From a virus, in IMG/VR virus record IMGVR_UViG_3300045612_000176, positions 1-48,611 of that record: 48,611 nucleotides of DNA; one strand, given 5' to 3'. Below the pieces are notes generated by a model. That model saw only the letters and a list, made by a program, of their open reading frames with translations. It made no database searches and was not told the DNA's origin. This document shows positions 24,201 through 32,814 of the stretch, in pieces; the stretch's first letter is position 1; each line of letters begins with the position of its first letter. A program made the position numbers and the translations under genes.

Positions 24201-24663
24201 TAAAACTAGTGGCTCTAACTGAACCTGTAACATACATAGATCCAGTAAATTGATGCTTATCATTAAGACTATTACCAAACTTAGAAGAACCTGATTTGTA
24301 TATAATAGATGCGCTAACAAATTCAGTAAAATATTCCTCAGCAGTTAATTTACCAGATATAGTTAAATTACCCGGAATTGTAGTGTTAGCTAATTGGGCT
24401 GAACTACTAACAAGTCCTGTTGGTTTTCCCGTTAAACTAGCAAAAGTTATATTTGATATTCCAGTTAGTCCACTTCCATCTCCTAAAAATACAGAAGCAG
24501 ATACCACTCCATGTACTTGTAATTTATGTTTTGGATTTAATGTTCCTATACCTACATTTCCACTACTAGAAACAAATAGAACATTATCATTTATTTGTAA
24601 TGGATTCTTATTACTATCTATTATTTGTATTGAACTAGATACTGTTAATTTGTCTATTCTCAT
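21211..24663 (-). CDS. Large tail fibre with lectin-like domains and a seven-blade propeller
   Basis: The 1150-residue fibre starts with VGIGTLNPKHKLQVHG, a fibre head motif, then GDGSGLTG leaders and an NHN-like beta domain (VVHNLNTKNVVVSVYD). Two lectin-like domains follow (each with GLNxDP, SIDYA, IYE and a final FDTSF or ALDTAF). Seven blades of the form W-x-SVxWSPxLxLFVAVS-x-x-G are visible, each ending near TSSDGVTW; the first is separated from the rest by the second lectin-like domain. The end carries two QRP/IRYNT modules. A receptor-binding fibre is near certain; sugar binding is inferred. Confidence 0.8.
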   Translation of the reverse strand: MRIDKLTVSSSIQIIDSNKNPLQINDNVLFVSSSGNVGIGTLNPKHKLQVHGVVSASVFLGDGSGLTGISNITFASLTGKPTGLVSSSAQLANTTIPGNLTISGKLTAEEYFTEFVSASIIYKSGSSKFGNSLNDKHQFTGSMYVTGSVRATSFIGDGSGLTGVLLEGDFTHTASFTNTTNATVVHNLNTKNVVVSVYDTTNKLIIPDEIILTNDNTVNVLFVNPRSGFAVVNTGGHIVSGTSYNITEYNNILNKPVGIVSGSSQILYSGISNKPTNLISGSSQVSYSGIINKPTGIISSSAQLANATIPGNLTVSGKITAEEFHTEFVSASIVYKSGSSKFGNSLDDRHQFTGSVSITGSLRASSFIGDGSGLINVPNANIGSNFGRLNSYAIYNTTSSLTRARLYDAPITWEMRDDFGIVVSENVRKAGPSTYLKIAPTTSSYNATLHSIQAYGTSSYVSAKATSVSSIAAFGLNNDPRANTLFTSIDYAWLLATGSSRIYEGTTFVGTFGTHTTDTEHSIEFAGSNVIYKKAGVVQRSVFRNTRHALALDTAFTNNNEQGLKNLIFSASGSIEDNNWTSVTWSPQLERYVAVAESGLYPIAYSTDATNWIPASLDEPITWTRNFLGTGVVESGSNHFRKTSGTTAFNASVYSSERYPRLVYTQARYSAQSTVGSLMFGLNTDPAVSANYESIDYAFYVIDGTLQIYESSVVSNLSASFNTYTSTTVLRIEYDGTYVSYLRDGVTVRRVQRNLSGSLGFDTSFNSVTPTGGIRDVEFGLRYTPNHQWSSVTWSPQLGLFVAVSKTGTRRIRTSSNGINWNRIQEPESNAWESVIWSPELALFVAVSSTGTSRVMTSSDGVTWTSRTAAEQNSWVSVAWSPSLSLFVAVSSDGTNRVMTSSNGITWATRSAAQQNSWDSIAWSPELGLFAAVSTDGVNRVMTSTNGINWIARLAAEQNSWKSITWSPDILMFMAVASSGTNRSMYSRDGITWVSLATPRQNEWTSVVWSPRNSSFVAVARTGIQRVMESVQKTSLNSLNPTTGFVVSATDAIQLPAGTEGQRPELAGRGMIRYNTSRDRMEYYGSRWTGLSDDNNSGILPIGSTAQRVALPQTGSIRFNTQTRRVEVFTGFGGFDGRGWNTLVFSGSAV

Positions 24664-24705
24664 TTTTATGTATTATTTCATTAGTTATCATTTTGAAACT
24701 AATAT

Positions 24706-25068
24706 TTAAACTAAATACCATTCTTGATTTTCTTCACTCCAATTATATGTATTTCCATCATTAGGATAAGGAATTGGAGGAATCCATTGACATGTACTTT
24801 CATCTAATATCCATGTACTATTATTTTTTGGAGGAATGAAAGCGTCTAATGTTGAATTATATACATATCCTTTCCCCGCAAAATTTTTTCTAAAGGATCC
24901 ATTATATGATGTTTGAACCCATATAGTACCCTGTCCAAATAATTTTTTTAAGTATTCTATTCCTATTGACTCGGTTTCAACACCTTGAGGTGTCATTATA
25001 TCCACATTATTAACTACTACAACTTCTTCAACTATATTATCTAATCCTAATCTTGCAAAATGTGCCAT
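24706..25068 (-). CDS. Virion protein of the MAHFA family (first of two paralogues)
   Basis: A 120-residue protein starting MAHFARLGLDNIVEEVVVVN, with GIEYLKKLFGQGTIWVQTSY, FRKNFAGKGYVYN, DAFIPPK and an end of WIPPIPYPNDG and YNWSEENQEW. This family is very common among T4-like marine phages as a putative structural protein next to fibres. The 32815 gene is a paralogue with the same order of motifs. It starts a short transcription unit with a late-promoter-like word 53 bp upstream (25122). Confidence 0.75.
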   Translation of the reverse strand: MAHFARLGLDNIVEEVVVVNNVDIMTPQGVETESIGIEYLKKLFGQGTIWVQTSYNGSFRKNFAGKGYVYNSTLDAFIPPKNNSTWILDESTCQWIPPIPYPNDGNTYNWSEENQEWYLV

Positions 25069-25121
25069 GTTTATTCTTTTTACTATATATAATTATTGAT
25101 GTTAAAAATCAAATAATGTTA

Positions 25122-25134
25122 TTTATCATAAATA
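25122..25134 (-). promoter_or_regulatory. Putative late-promoter word TATTTATGATAAA
   Basis: One base different from the word at 17032, 36824 and 38330, in the direction of the downstream minus-strand gene and 53 bp before its ATG at 25068. Confidence 0.35.
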
Positions 25135-25180
25135 GTTTTTTTTTGTTGTTTATGATATTTATTTCCATGTTTTAAACAAA

Positions 25181-28100
25181 TTAAATAGTTCTCCATGTAG
25201 TACCTGTATATATCTCCAATAAATTTGTACTTGTGTTAAATCTAATGGATCCTGCTAGTGGACTTATGGGTCTTTGTGCTGTTGTTCCCACTGGGATAGT
25301 CATTGATGCTAAAAATCTAGCCCCGCCCGAAGTTCTACTACCGGAAACAGCAAAAGATCCTGTTAATTGCATATTACCAACTAATTTTATACCAGCTGTA
25401 CTTTCTTGTATTAAACTACCTGTTACATAGTTAGAACCTTTGAACTTTGCTAATCTACCGTCGGTTCCACTACCTGATATGGATGATATAGCAGAAACAA
25501 TATGTCCTCCTTTAGATATTACTGCATATCCGGAAGTAGGACCAGAAAAAGTTATATCAACTCTATTTAATGTTGGAAGAGTTATTGAATCAGGGAAAAA
25601 TAGTCTATTGCTACTATCATAAACTGCTACGTTTACATTTCTAGAATTAAAGTTATGATTTATAGAAGCGCTATATATAGATACAAAAGTTGCTTGAATT
25701 GTAGCAACTTCCGATACCGTTATTCCTGTTAACCCGCTTCCGTCTCCAACAAATGAACCGGAAAATAAAGAACCTGATATTACTTTAGCTTTTGAAAAAT
25801 CTACCTTAGATCCTGATACTAATAATGAACCTGTTATAACCGCGTCTCCGGCAAAAGGAAAACCATCACCACTACTTGTTGGGGGAACATTAGTAAGATT
25901 ATTATAGTCTAAATAGTAAGAAGGTAGTTGGTTATCTAAAGTTACTGCGTTTTGTAAAGACCCGCTTAGTATATGTCCTCCCTTAGAAACCACCACATAT
26001 CCGGAAGACAGACCTGAAAATATAATATCAGCTCTATTAAGTGTAGATAGGGTTATTGAGTCAGGGAAAAATAACTTGTTATTCGTATCATAAACTGCTA
26101 CGTTTACATTCCTAGAATTAAAGTTATGATTTACAGAGGCACTATATACAGAAGTAAAATTACTTTGTACTGTAGTAGCTTGGGATACAGTAATTCCAGT
26201 TAGGTTACTTCCGTCTCCTACGAAAGAACCGGAGAATATAGAACCTGATATAGCTTTTACATTAGTGAAATCTACTTTTGACCCAGATACAAACAAAGAT
26301 CCAGTTATAACTGCTTTACCTGAGAATGGAAATCCAATACCACTCCCTGAAATTGGATATGTTCCTGTAACAATATGGCCTCCTTTAGAGACTACGACAT
26401 ATCCGGAGGATAATCCTGAGAATATTATGTCAACTCTATTGGGAGTAGCTAAAGTTATCGAATCAGGAAAAAATAACTTATCATTATTATCATATACAGC
26501 TACGTTTATATTTTTGGAATTAAAGTTATGATTTATAGAAGCGCTATATACAGAATTAAAAGTAGATTGTATGGTTGCTATTTCAGATACCGTTATTCCT
26601 GTTAACCCGCTTCCGTCTCCAACAAATGAGCCGGAAAATAAAGAACCTGATATTACTTTAGCTTTTGAAAAATCTACCTTAGATCCTGATACTAATAATG
26701 AACCTGTTATAACCGCGTCTCCGGCAAAAGGAAAACCATCACCACTACTTGTTGGGGGAACATTAGTAAGATTATTATAGTCTAAATAGTAAGAAGGTAG
26801 TTGGTTATCTAAAGTTACTGCGTTTTGTAAAGACCCGCTTAGTATATGTCCTCCCTTAGAAACCACCACATATCCGGAAGACAGACCTGAAAATATAATA
26901 TCAGCTCTATTAAGTGTAGATAGGGTTATTGAGTCAGGGAAAAATAACTTGTTATTCGTATCATAAACTGCTACGTTTACATTCCTAGAATTAAAGTTAT
27001 GATTTACAGAGGCACTATATACAGAAGTAAAATTACTTTGTACTGTAGTAGCTTGGGATACAGTAATTCCAGTTAGGTTACTTCCGTCTCCTACGAAAGA
27101 ACCGGAGAATATAGAACCTGATATAGCTTTTACATTAGTGAAATCTACGTGTGAACCTGATACTAGTAAAGATCCTGTTATAACCGCACTACCAGAGAAG
27201 GGGAAACCGATTCCGCTACCTGAGGATGGAGCTATGAGGTGACCTCCTTTAGATACCACTACATACCCAGAAGATAATCCGGAGAATATTATATCTACTC
27301 TATTAGGCGTAGTTAAAGTTATTGAGTCCGGGAAAAACAATTTATTGTTAGTATCATAAACTGATACGTTTACATTCCTAGAATTAAAGTTGTGATTTAC
27401 CGAAGCGCTAAATACAGAAGTAAAATTACTTTGTACTGTAGCTACTTGAGATATTGTTAAACCCGTTAAACCACTTCCATCTCCTACAAAAGATCCCGAG
27501 AAGATAGAACCTGATATAGCTTTTACATTAGTTAAATCTACGTGTGAACCTGATACAAATAATGAACCTGTTATAACCGCACTACCGGAAAATGGAAATC
27601 CTACCCCACTACCGGAAGGTATAGCTACTCCTGTTACTAAATGACCACCTTTTGAAATAACAACATATCCGGAAGATAAACCGGAAAAAGTTACATCAAC
27701 TATATTTGGTGTGGTTAATCTTATTGAATCGGGAAAGAATAGTTTATTATTAGTATCGTAAACTGCTACATTTACATTCCTAGAATTAAAGTTATGATTT
27801 ATAGAAGCACTTAAAACAGAAGTAAAAGTATGTTGTACTGTAGCTATTTGAGATATTGTTAGTCCAGTTAGGTTACTTCCATCTCCTACAAAAGAACCGG
27901 AGAATATAGAACCTGATATAGCTTTTACATTAGTGAAATCTACGTGTGAACCTGATACTAATAAAGATCCTGTTATAACTGCACTACCAGAGAAGGGGAA
28001 ACCGATTCCGCTACCTGAAATAGGATATACTCCTGTCACTAAATGTCCTCCTTTAGATACAACAGCATATCCAGAAGATATACCCGAAAATCTTAAATCT

Positions 28101-28939
28101 ACTCTGTCCGGAGTGGCTAGAGTTATCGAATCAGGAAAGAATAGTTTATTATTATTATCGTAAACTGCTACATTTACATTCCTAGAATTAAAGTTGTGAT
28201 TTATAGAAGCACTATAAGTAGATACAAAACTATGTTGAACTGTGGCTACTTGAGATACTGTTAGTCCTGTCAAACCACTTCCATCTCCTACGAAAGAACC
28301 GGAGAATATGGAACCGGATATTACTTGTACTTTTGTAAAATCTACTTTAGAGCCGGATACAAGAAAAGAACCCGTTATAACAGCACTCCCAGAAAAGGGG
28401 AAGCCTATACCACTACCAGATGCAGGCTCTATTATATGTCCGCCTTTAGATACTACTGCATATCCAGTAGAAGGACCAGAAAAAGTTATGTCAACTCTAT
28501 TTGGCGTAGATAAAACTATAGAATCAGGGAAAAATAATCTATTGTTATTATCGTAAACTGATACATTTACATTCCTAGAATTAAAATTATGGTATACAGA
28601 TGCGCTATATACTGCATGAAAATTAGACTTAGCTGTTGCGACTTGAGATACTGTAATACCTGTTAATCCACTACCATCTCCTACAAATGACCCGGAAAAT
28701 ATAGAACCGGATATAGCTCTCACATTGGTAAAATCTACATTAGAACCGGAAATACTCAAAGAACCTGTTATTTTAGCATTACCTATGAAAGGAAATCCAA
28801 CTCCGTTATTATTTAAAGCGTATGATGCGGTTAGTGCATAAGATGAGGATACAATATTATATAACCTAGACCCGTCTCCCTCTAAAGAACCAGAGAAGTA
28901 GCCTGAACCAGAAAAAATAGTAGGAAAAAGTATTCTCAT
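25181..28939 (-). CDS. Giant tail fibre of eight repeated modules
   Basis: The 1252-residue protein opens SGSGYFSGSLEGDGSRLYN and then repeats one module eight times. Each has GFPFxGxAVITGSLxVSGS, SGSxFSGSFVGDGSxLTGIT, and a beta domain reading ASxNHNFNSRNVNVAVYD, LFFPDSI and SGYVVVSKGGH. Modules are about 120-155 residues. Modules 6 and 8 and their neighbours come from a recent 873 bp in-frame duplication (nearly identical over 563 bp). The end is IPVGTTAQRPISPLAGSIRF with a TGTTW tail. The pattern suits an elongated trimeric shaft. No receptor-binding tip domain is evident, so it may be a spacer or scaffold fibre. Confidence 0.8.
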   Translation of the reverse strand: MRILFPTIFSGSGYFSGSLEGDGSRLYNIVSSSYALTASYALNNNGVGFPFIGNAKITGSLSISGSNVDFTNVRAISGSIFSGSFVGDGSGLTGITVSQVATAKSNFHAVYSASVYHNFNSRNVNVSVYDNNNRLFFPDSIVLSTPNRVDITFSGPSTGYAVVSKGGHIIEPASGSGIGFPFSGSAVITGSFLVSGSKVDFTKVQVISGSIFSGSFVGDGSGLTGLTVSQVATVQHSFVSTYSASINHNFNSRNVNVAVYDNNNKLFFPDSITLATPDRVDLRFSGISSGYAVVSKGGHLVTGVYPISGSGIGFPFSGSAVITGSLLVSGSHVDFTNVKAISGSIFSGSFVGDGSNLTGLTISQIATVQHTFTSVLSASINHNFNSRNVNVAVYDTNNKLFFPDSIRLTTPNIVDVTFSGLSSGYVVISKGGHLVTGVAIPSGSGVGFPFSGSAVITGSLFVSGSHVDLTNVKAISGSIFSGSFVGDGSGLTGLTISQVATVQSNFTSVFSASVNHNFNSRNVNVSVYDTNNKLFFPDSITLTTPNRVDIIFSGLSSGYVVVSKGGHLIAPSSGSGIGFPFSGSAVITGSLLVSGSHVDFTNVKAISGSIFSGSFVGDGSNLTGITVSQATTVQSNFTSVYSASVNHNFNSRNVNVAVYDTNNKLFFPDSITLSTLNRADIIFSGLSSGYVVVSKGGHILSGSLQNAVTLDNQLPSYYLDYNNLTNVPPTSSGDGFPFAGDAVITGSLLVSGSKVDFSKAKVISGSLFSGSFVGDGSGLTGITVSEIATIQSTFNSVYSASINHNFNSKNINVAVYDNNDKLFFPDSITLATPNRVDIIFSGLSSGYVVVSKGGHIVTGTYPISGSGIGFPFSGKAVITGSLFVSGSKVDFTNVKAISGSIFSGSFVGDGSNLTGITVSQATTVQSNFTSVYSASVNHNFNSRNVNVAVYDTNNKLFFPDSITLSTLNRADIIFSGLSSGYVVVSKGGHILSGSLQNAVTLDNQLPSYYLDYNNLTNVPPTSSGDGFPFAGDAVITGSLLVSGSKVDFSKAKVISGSLFSGSFVGDGSGLTGITVSEVATIQATFVSIYSASINHNFNSRNVNVAVYDSSNRLFFPDSITLPTLNRVDITFSGPTSGYAVISKGGHIVSAISSISGSGTDGRLAKFKGSNYVTGSLIQESTAGIKLVGNMQLTGSFAVSGSRTSGGARFLASMTIPVGTTAQRPISPLAGSIRFNTSTNLLEIYTGTTWRTI
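25713..26275. repeat. First copy of a 563 bp near-identical repeat in the fibre gene
   Basis: Nearly identical to 26586-27148, offset 873 bp (291 codons, in frame); I see one base difference (A to G within AATGAACCGG). Confidence 0.85.
26586..27148. repeat. Second copy of the 563 bp repeat in the fibre gene
   Basis: Matches 25713-26275. Other modules in the gene are far more diverged at the DNA level, so this copy is recent or kept alike by conversion. Confidence 0.85.
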
Positions 28940-28959
28940 TTTTTAAATTTTATATTTAC

Positions 28960-29679
28960 TTAGTTTAATGTAACAGCTATCCAGTATATTGTATGAGCCG
29001 ATGTCGGATTAGTTACCCTAAAAAAAGTAGTTGTTATTGATGTTATAGAAATAGCTGCTCCTACGGCAGATGACAATACAACTACCGGAGTATTAGTAAA
29101 AGGTGTAGAAAAATTAATATCGCTAGAAGTAGTTCCTATTAAGGTGGAACCTATTTGAATTTGTTTTATTAGTGGATTAATCCAGGATAATGAATTTCCG
29201 GTAGATGTTAGAACTTGATTTAAAGAACCTATAGAGTTAGATGAATCCGCTATAGTTGTAGTTTTTAAAGAACCGCTTATAGTAAATTTATGAGTAGGAG
29301 ATGTTGTAGATACTCCAATATTTCCGCTACCGCTAATGTAAAAATATGAATTACCACCTCTTGTTACATTGACTAAAGATGACGAAGATCCAGATATTTG
29401 AAATTTAGATGATGGATTTTTTACACCTATCCCAATATTGTTTCCATTAAAATACATGCCACTTCCAGATATTATGAATGGAGGTCTATTAGATATTGAT
29501 GGATATGATATTTGAGATGATCCAGATACAACATTTCTAGAATTTATATAACTTAAAGTATCGGAATTAGTATATGATATGACATTCAATAAATTAGATC
29601 CGTCACCAGAAAAAGAACCTGTAAAATGTCCTTTAAAATTACCAGAACCCGATATTATAGTAGGATATAAAAATTTCAT
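28960..29679 (-). CDS. Short tail fibre protein
   Basis: The 239-residue fibre begins FLYPTIISGSGNFKGHFTGS with GDGSNLLNV, then YINSRNVVSGSSQISY repeats shared with the 19940 gene, two VGIGTxNPxxKFxISG head motifs (IGIGVKNPSSKFQISG, IGVSTTSPTHKFTISG) and a C-terminal beta domain, FTNTPVVVLSSAVG ending FRVTNPTSAHTIYWIAV. That end resembles the H-type lectin-like beta sandwich found in fibre tips. It may form a separate short fibre or attach to the large fibre beside it. Confidence 0.7.
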   Translation of the reverse strand: MKFLYPTIISGSGNFKGHFTGSFSGDGSNLLNVISYTNSDTLSYINSRNVVSGSSQISYPSISNRPPFIISGSGMYFNGNNIGIGVKNPSSKFQISGSSSSLVNVTRGGNSYFYISGSGNIGVSTTSPTHKFTISGSLKTTTIADSSNSIGSLNQVLTSTGNSLSWINPLIKQIQIGSTLIGTTSSDINFSTPFTNTPVVVLSSAVGAAISITSITTTFFRVTNPTSAHTIYWIAVTLN

Positions 29680-29682
29680 TTA

Positions 29683-30054
29683 TTAAGGTTTTATTGGCCA
29701 ATTTACAGATGACATGTCTAAATTATAAGTATTGTCTAATGTTGGATTTGAGTTATTGGGTAAATCTCTTAACTCCTGCATGTAAGTGGATAATTCTATG
29801 CTTATTTGCTCACCTCTCGAAATTGATTTTATAACTTCCCAATCTACATCTGCCAATAATTTATTCCTTTCAATGCGAAGTAATCTCATAGGTTCTTCTA
29901 CATGTAATTCCTCTATTTTATTTTGTATTTCATTTATAGAGGGCTTATATTCATTTTCATCAATCCAATATATATTTTCATAATCGTCTCCTATTATACT
30001 ATATTGAGCATTCGGAGATAATATTTTTAAAGCATGTTCTATTTGATATTTCAT
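29683..30054 (-). CDS. Tail fibre assembly chaperone-like protein
   Basis: The 123-residue protein ends with MRLLRIERNKLLADVDWEVI, then ISRGEQISIELSTYMQELRD and a Pro/Asn-rich tail, the pattern of phage fibre assembly proteins related to XkdW and DUF4376 (ERxxLLAxTDWxxxR, then YRQALRDLP). These help fibres fold or attach. It sits between fibre genes, 3 bp from one and overlapping none, which fits a chaperone role. The N-terminal part is a variable acidic domain. Confidence 0.7.
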   Translation of the reverse strand: MKYQIEHALKILSPNAQYSIIGDDYENIYWIDENEYKPSINEIQNKIEELHVEEPMRLLRIERNKLLADVDWEVIKSISRGEQISIELSTYMQELRDLPNNSNPTLDNTYNLDMSSVNWPIKP

Positions 30055-30055
30055 G

Positions 30056-30616
30056 TTAGCTTATTTTTATCTCTTTTACAATCATATAACTAAATCCTGC
30101 CATATCATTAGATGACCTGTTATTTATGTATAGAGCATAAGCAGTTCCGGACCATCCTGCCGTAGCTCTAATATCATAGGTTCTAGCAAGTAAAGTAGAA
30201 GATATTTCATGATGTCTAATAGGAATTGTCCATAGTTCATCAGTAGTAGCACTTCCTATATAATTAGTTACTTGCATATTGGGCTCGTTAGAATTTGTCT
30301 GTCCAGTAGTAGACACAGTAGCGACACCATCCTTGAAAACCCCATACGAAGATACGTGAGTATTAGAGCTAAGAATTACGCCTTCTATAACAATTAAACT
30401 GTTTGAATATTTTGGAGTAATCGTTAATGATAATCCGCTTATAGTAACAGGGGTTAGGCTACTTATTGTTTGACGTGCGGGACCGCTAATAGCATATAGA
30501 TATTGAACAACTTTAGCATGGCTGTCAGTTATCGCCCCGGATGCTACCATGTTACCTGTTAATTCTATATTGCTACCTACTTGAGCTTGTAATTTGTTTA
30601 CGCTAAGTGTTCCCAT
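30056..30616 (-). CDS. Fibre-tip-like virion protein (paralogue group)
   Basis: A 186-residue protein starting MGTLSVNKLQAQVGSNIEL, a leader seen in neighbouring genes, then a C-terminal beta domain with LSLTITPKYSNSLIVIEGVI and a final GFSMIVKE-like strand. The 30619, 31184 and 31738 genes share this ITPKYxxSxIxVE jelly-roll pattern, common in marine phage fibre and receptor-binding proteins. Likely one of several interchangeable tips on the same fibre system. Confidence 0.65.
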   Translation of the reverse strand: MGTLSVNKLQAQVGSNIELTGNMVASGAITDSHAKVVQYLYAISGPARQTISSLTPVTISGLSLTITPKYSNSLIVIEGVILSSNTHVSSYGVFKDGVATVSTTGQTNSNEPNMQVTNYIGSATTDELWTIPIRHHEISSTLLARTYDIRATAGWSGTAYALYINNRSSNDMAGFSYMIVKEIKIS

Positions 30617-30618
30617 TT

Positions 30619-31182
30619 CTATGATTTTATTTCAGTTAATATCCACCCATAATACATTGTTTGATGTACTAGATAATTTACGATTGTTCCACCCCATTTT
30701 CTATATCTTATTTGATAAGTAACTTGCTCTGTAGTATTAGGCATATCAAAATAAGGTATTTCCATATTTCTCCATGTGTTAGAATCATAAAACCAGCCAT
30801 AAATAGTTAAGGGGCCAGAACCATTTATAGGTAATATAGGAAAAAAGACATCTTTTCCTATTTTTCTATATAAGGCTACAACTATGGCTTCGGAATTTCC
30901 TCCGTGCATCATCGAGGAATTAAACTCTACTTTTATAGTACTGTCTTTATATTTTGGTGTTATAGAAACGGTTAAATCAAGAATGGCTTCATTAGTAGTT
31001 GTTGTCTCTATATGAGTGGGACTTGTAGATTGAACATATCTTACTTGTACTATTTCTCCGGGAGATGATTTATTTAAGCTATATGAATTTAAAGATACCG
31101 AACCAGATAAATTAATATTTGATTTTATATTTAAGGTGTTATTATATAATGGGTCTATTTTATTTAAACTTGTATTTCCCAT
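30619..31182 (-). CDS. Fibre-tip-like virion protein (paralogue group)
   Basis: A 187-residue paralogue of the next gene. It starts MGNTSLNKIDPLYNNTLNIK, then ISITPKYKDSTIKVEFNSSM, VVALYRKIGKDVFF, and ends YYGWILTEIKS. The stop is TAG, where the paralogue at 31184 ends LTEIKV with TAA, so TAG clearly works as a stop here; readthrough would add six residues into the next gene start. Beta-sandwich tip domain, probably glycan or receptor contact. Confidence 0.65.
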   Translation of the reverse strand: MGNTSLNKIDPLYNNTLNIKSNINLSGSVSLNSYSLNKSSPGEIVQVRYVQSTSPTHIETTTTNEAILDLTVSITPKYKDSTIKVEFNSSMMHGGNSEAIVVALYRKIGKDVFFPILPINGSGPLTIYGWFYDSNTWRNMEIPYFDMPNTTEQVTYQIRYRKWGGTIVNYLVHQTMYYGWILTEIKS

Positions 31183-31183
31183 A

Positions 31184-31741
31184 TTATACTTTTATTTCTG
31201 TTAATATCCAACCATAATATTGTGTAGCATGAACTAAATAATTTGTTGCTGTAGTTGATATGTTTCGGTATCTTAATTCGTAAGTAACTTGTTGCGTTGT
31301 TGCAGGTGAATCAAAATATATAGCTTTATAAGGGCCCCAACTACTAGTATGATAAAACCAGCCATAATAAGTTAAAGGATTTGTTTGAGTTATGGCAATT
31401 ATAGATGTAAATGATCCTGCTCCTATTTTCCTGTATAATGCTGCTACTATTGCGTTAGCTGCTCCGTACATCATGGTAGAATAAAATTCAACTCTTATAA
31501 TGCTATTTGAATATTTTGGAGTAATTGAAATAGTTGTGGATAATGCTACTTCAGATGTAGATGTAACAGTTATGTGATTTGGATTATAAGTTTGAACATA
31601 TACTTGTTGAACTATCTCGTTAGCTAATGGAGTAATGATGTTTGTTCCATTTACATTAATTGATCCACTAACATTTAGATTTCCATCTATTGTTATGTTA
31701 TTATTTAATGATGTTATTTTATCTACAATTAATGTACTCAT
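31184..31741 (-). CDS. Fibre-tip-like virion protein (paralogue group)
   Basis: I start this at ATG 31741 (MSTLIVDKITSLNNNITIDG), because this ATGAG overlaps the TGA of the upstream gene; an upstream extension to 31801 is an out-of-context frame over that gene. About 185 residues with ISITPKYSNSIIRVEFYSTM, AALYRKIGAGSFT, a TQQVTYELRYR strand and a closing YYGWILTEIKV. It is clearly related to the 30619 gene, and the pair appears to be a local duplication that has diverged. Confidence 0.65.
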   Translation of the reverse strand: MSTLIVDKITSLNNNITIDGNLNVSGSINVNGTNIITPLANEIVQQVYVQTYNPNHITVTSTSEVALSTTISITPKYSNSIIRVEFYSTMMYGAANAIVAALYRKIGAGSFTSIIAITQTNPLTYYGWFYHTSSWGPYKAIYFDSPATTQQVTYELRYRNISTTATNYLVHATQYYGWILTEIKV

Positions 31742-32337
31742 TTTATTGCTTTTATGCTTATAGATGGCATGTGAAATTGATTTCCTCCTCCTCCATCCCA
31801 ATAGACAGTTCCGTGTGCATCCATGTTATTAGATGCTCCATATTCTCTCATTTGCAATTTTAATGTTTTCTGGGTTGTCCATGTAGATTGTCTTCCTGTA
31901 TTATTGTTTGTTATCCCCCCAATAAAAATAGGCCAGGTGAAAGTAAGCAAAGATTCTAAGTATTGTGCAGAGTGGGAAAATCTTGAGAACACTACTTCAA
32001 CTCCATCTATAAAAAATTTAGCGTGAGATATAGAATGAGCATTAGTACCTTGCCAATATAGAGTATAGTGAAAAGAATACACGACACATGTAGTGCCGAT
32101 GGGAGGTAAATATGATATGGAAGAACCATTTAAATCAGTATAAGTTGATGTAATAGAATATTGAGAAGTAACATTTTGAGATGTGAATGTTCCATTTTTT
32201 CCAACGTAAGAACCTCCATCGCAAAGTAATGTAAAATCCTCTAATACATTATTTCCTACTGTTATTACACCATTAGACATCAATGTTTGACTCTCACTTT
32301 GGTTTGTTATTGTATCTACTTTTAATTTTGAACTCAT
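31738..32337 (-). CDS. Fibre-associated virion protein
   Basis: The 199-residue protein begins MSSKLKVDTITNQSESQTLM, a leader (KVDTITN) that is very common in phage fibre proteins, and continues with a beta-rich body including SISYLPPIGTTCVVYSFHYT and a CVVY-x-FHY core typical of the same tip family. A Gly-rich stretch near the end (YWDGGGGNQFHMPSI) is similar to fibre tips. Its TGA overlaps the next gene's ATG. Virion tip function is inferred from neighbours. Confidence 0.65.
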   Translation of the reverse strand: MSSKLKVDTITNQSESQTLMSNGVITVGNNVLEDFTLLCDGGSYVGKNGTFTSQNVTSQYSITSTYTDLNGSSISYLPPIGTTCVVYSFHYTLYWQGTNAHSISHAKFFIDGVEVVFSRFSHSAQYLESLLTFTWPIFIGGITNNNTGRQSTWTTQKTLKLQMREYGASNNMDAHGTVYWDGGGGNQFHMPSISIKAIK

Positions 32338-32346
32338 CTATTTGTA

Positions 32347-32802
32347 TTATACGATTGACCAATTACCATTTTCCGTCACAGTAGATCCACTCTTTATATA
32401 AATATCACCTGCACTCATAGCATTTTCTGATGATGGTATAGTGTAATTAAAACTAATTGTTACTGCATTCCTGTAGAATATTTTACTTGCTAAATAGGTT
32501 TCTGCTAAAACAGAACCTGTTATCTGTAGACTTCCTGTAACTCTTACATTATTTCCTACTTGTTGAATTGTACTATTTCCTATGTATTTAGATCCTATGT
32601 ATTTTGGAATGTAAGAATTAGTCCCACTGCCTGATATTATATTTGCTGGTAAAGAACCGGATAATACACCTATAGAATTTATATAGTTTAATGTATCTGT
32701 ATTCGTGTATGACGTAACCCCGGATAATTGAGAGCCATCCCCAATAAAAGAACCAGAGAAATACCCGGAACCTGTAATTATGTTAGGAAAATATAAATCC
32801 AT
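32347..32802 (-). CDS. Small fibre/adaptor protein
   Basis: A 151-residue protein that consists of little more than the shared leader: YFPNIITGSGYFSGSFIGDG, then SYTNTDTLNYINSIGVLSGS and IPKYIGSKYIGNSTIQQVGN, with a beta tail. The first 60 residues match the start of the 19940 gene almost throughout. It may be a minimal fibre base to which others attach, or a remnant of a longer fibre. It lies 12 bp from the MAHFA paralogue. Confidence 0.6.
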   Translation of the reverse strand: MDLYFPNIITGSGYFSGSFIGDGSQLSGVTSYTNTDTLNYINSIGVLSGSLPANIISGSGTNSYIPKYIGSKYIGNSTIQQVGNNVRVTGSLQITGSVLAETYLASKIFYRNAVTISFNYTIPSSENAMSAGDIYIKSGSTVTENGNWSIV

Positions 32803-32814
32803 TTTACTTTATGT

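Noticed and set aside
24296-24709. 137-residue plus-strand frame
   Set aside because: Opposite strand of the start of the 21211 fibre gene, which has clear fibre motifs; no independent support.
31742-31801. Extended N-terminus of the 31184 gene
   Set aside because: The extra residues overlap the upstream gene; MSTLIVDKIT at 31741 is a typical fibre leader and uses an ATGA junction.
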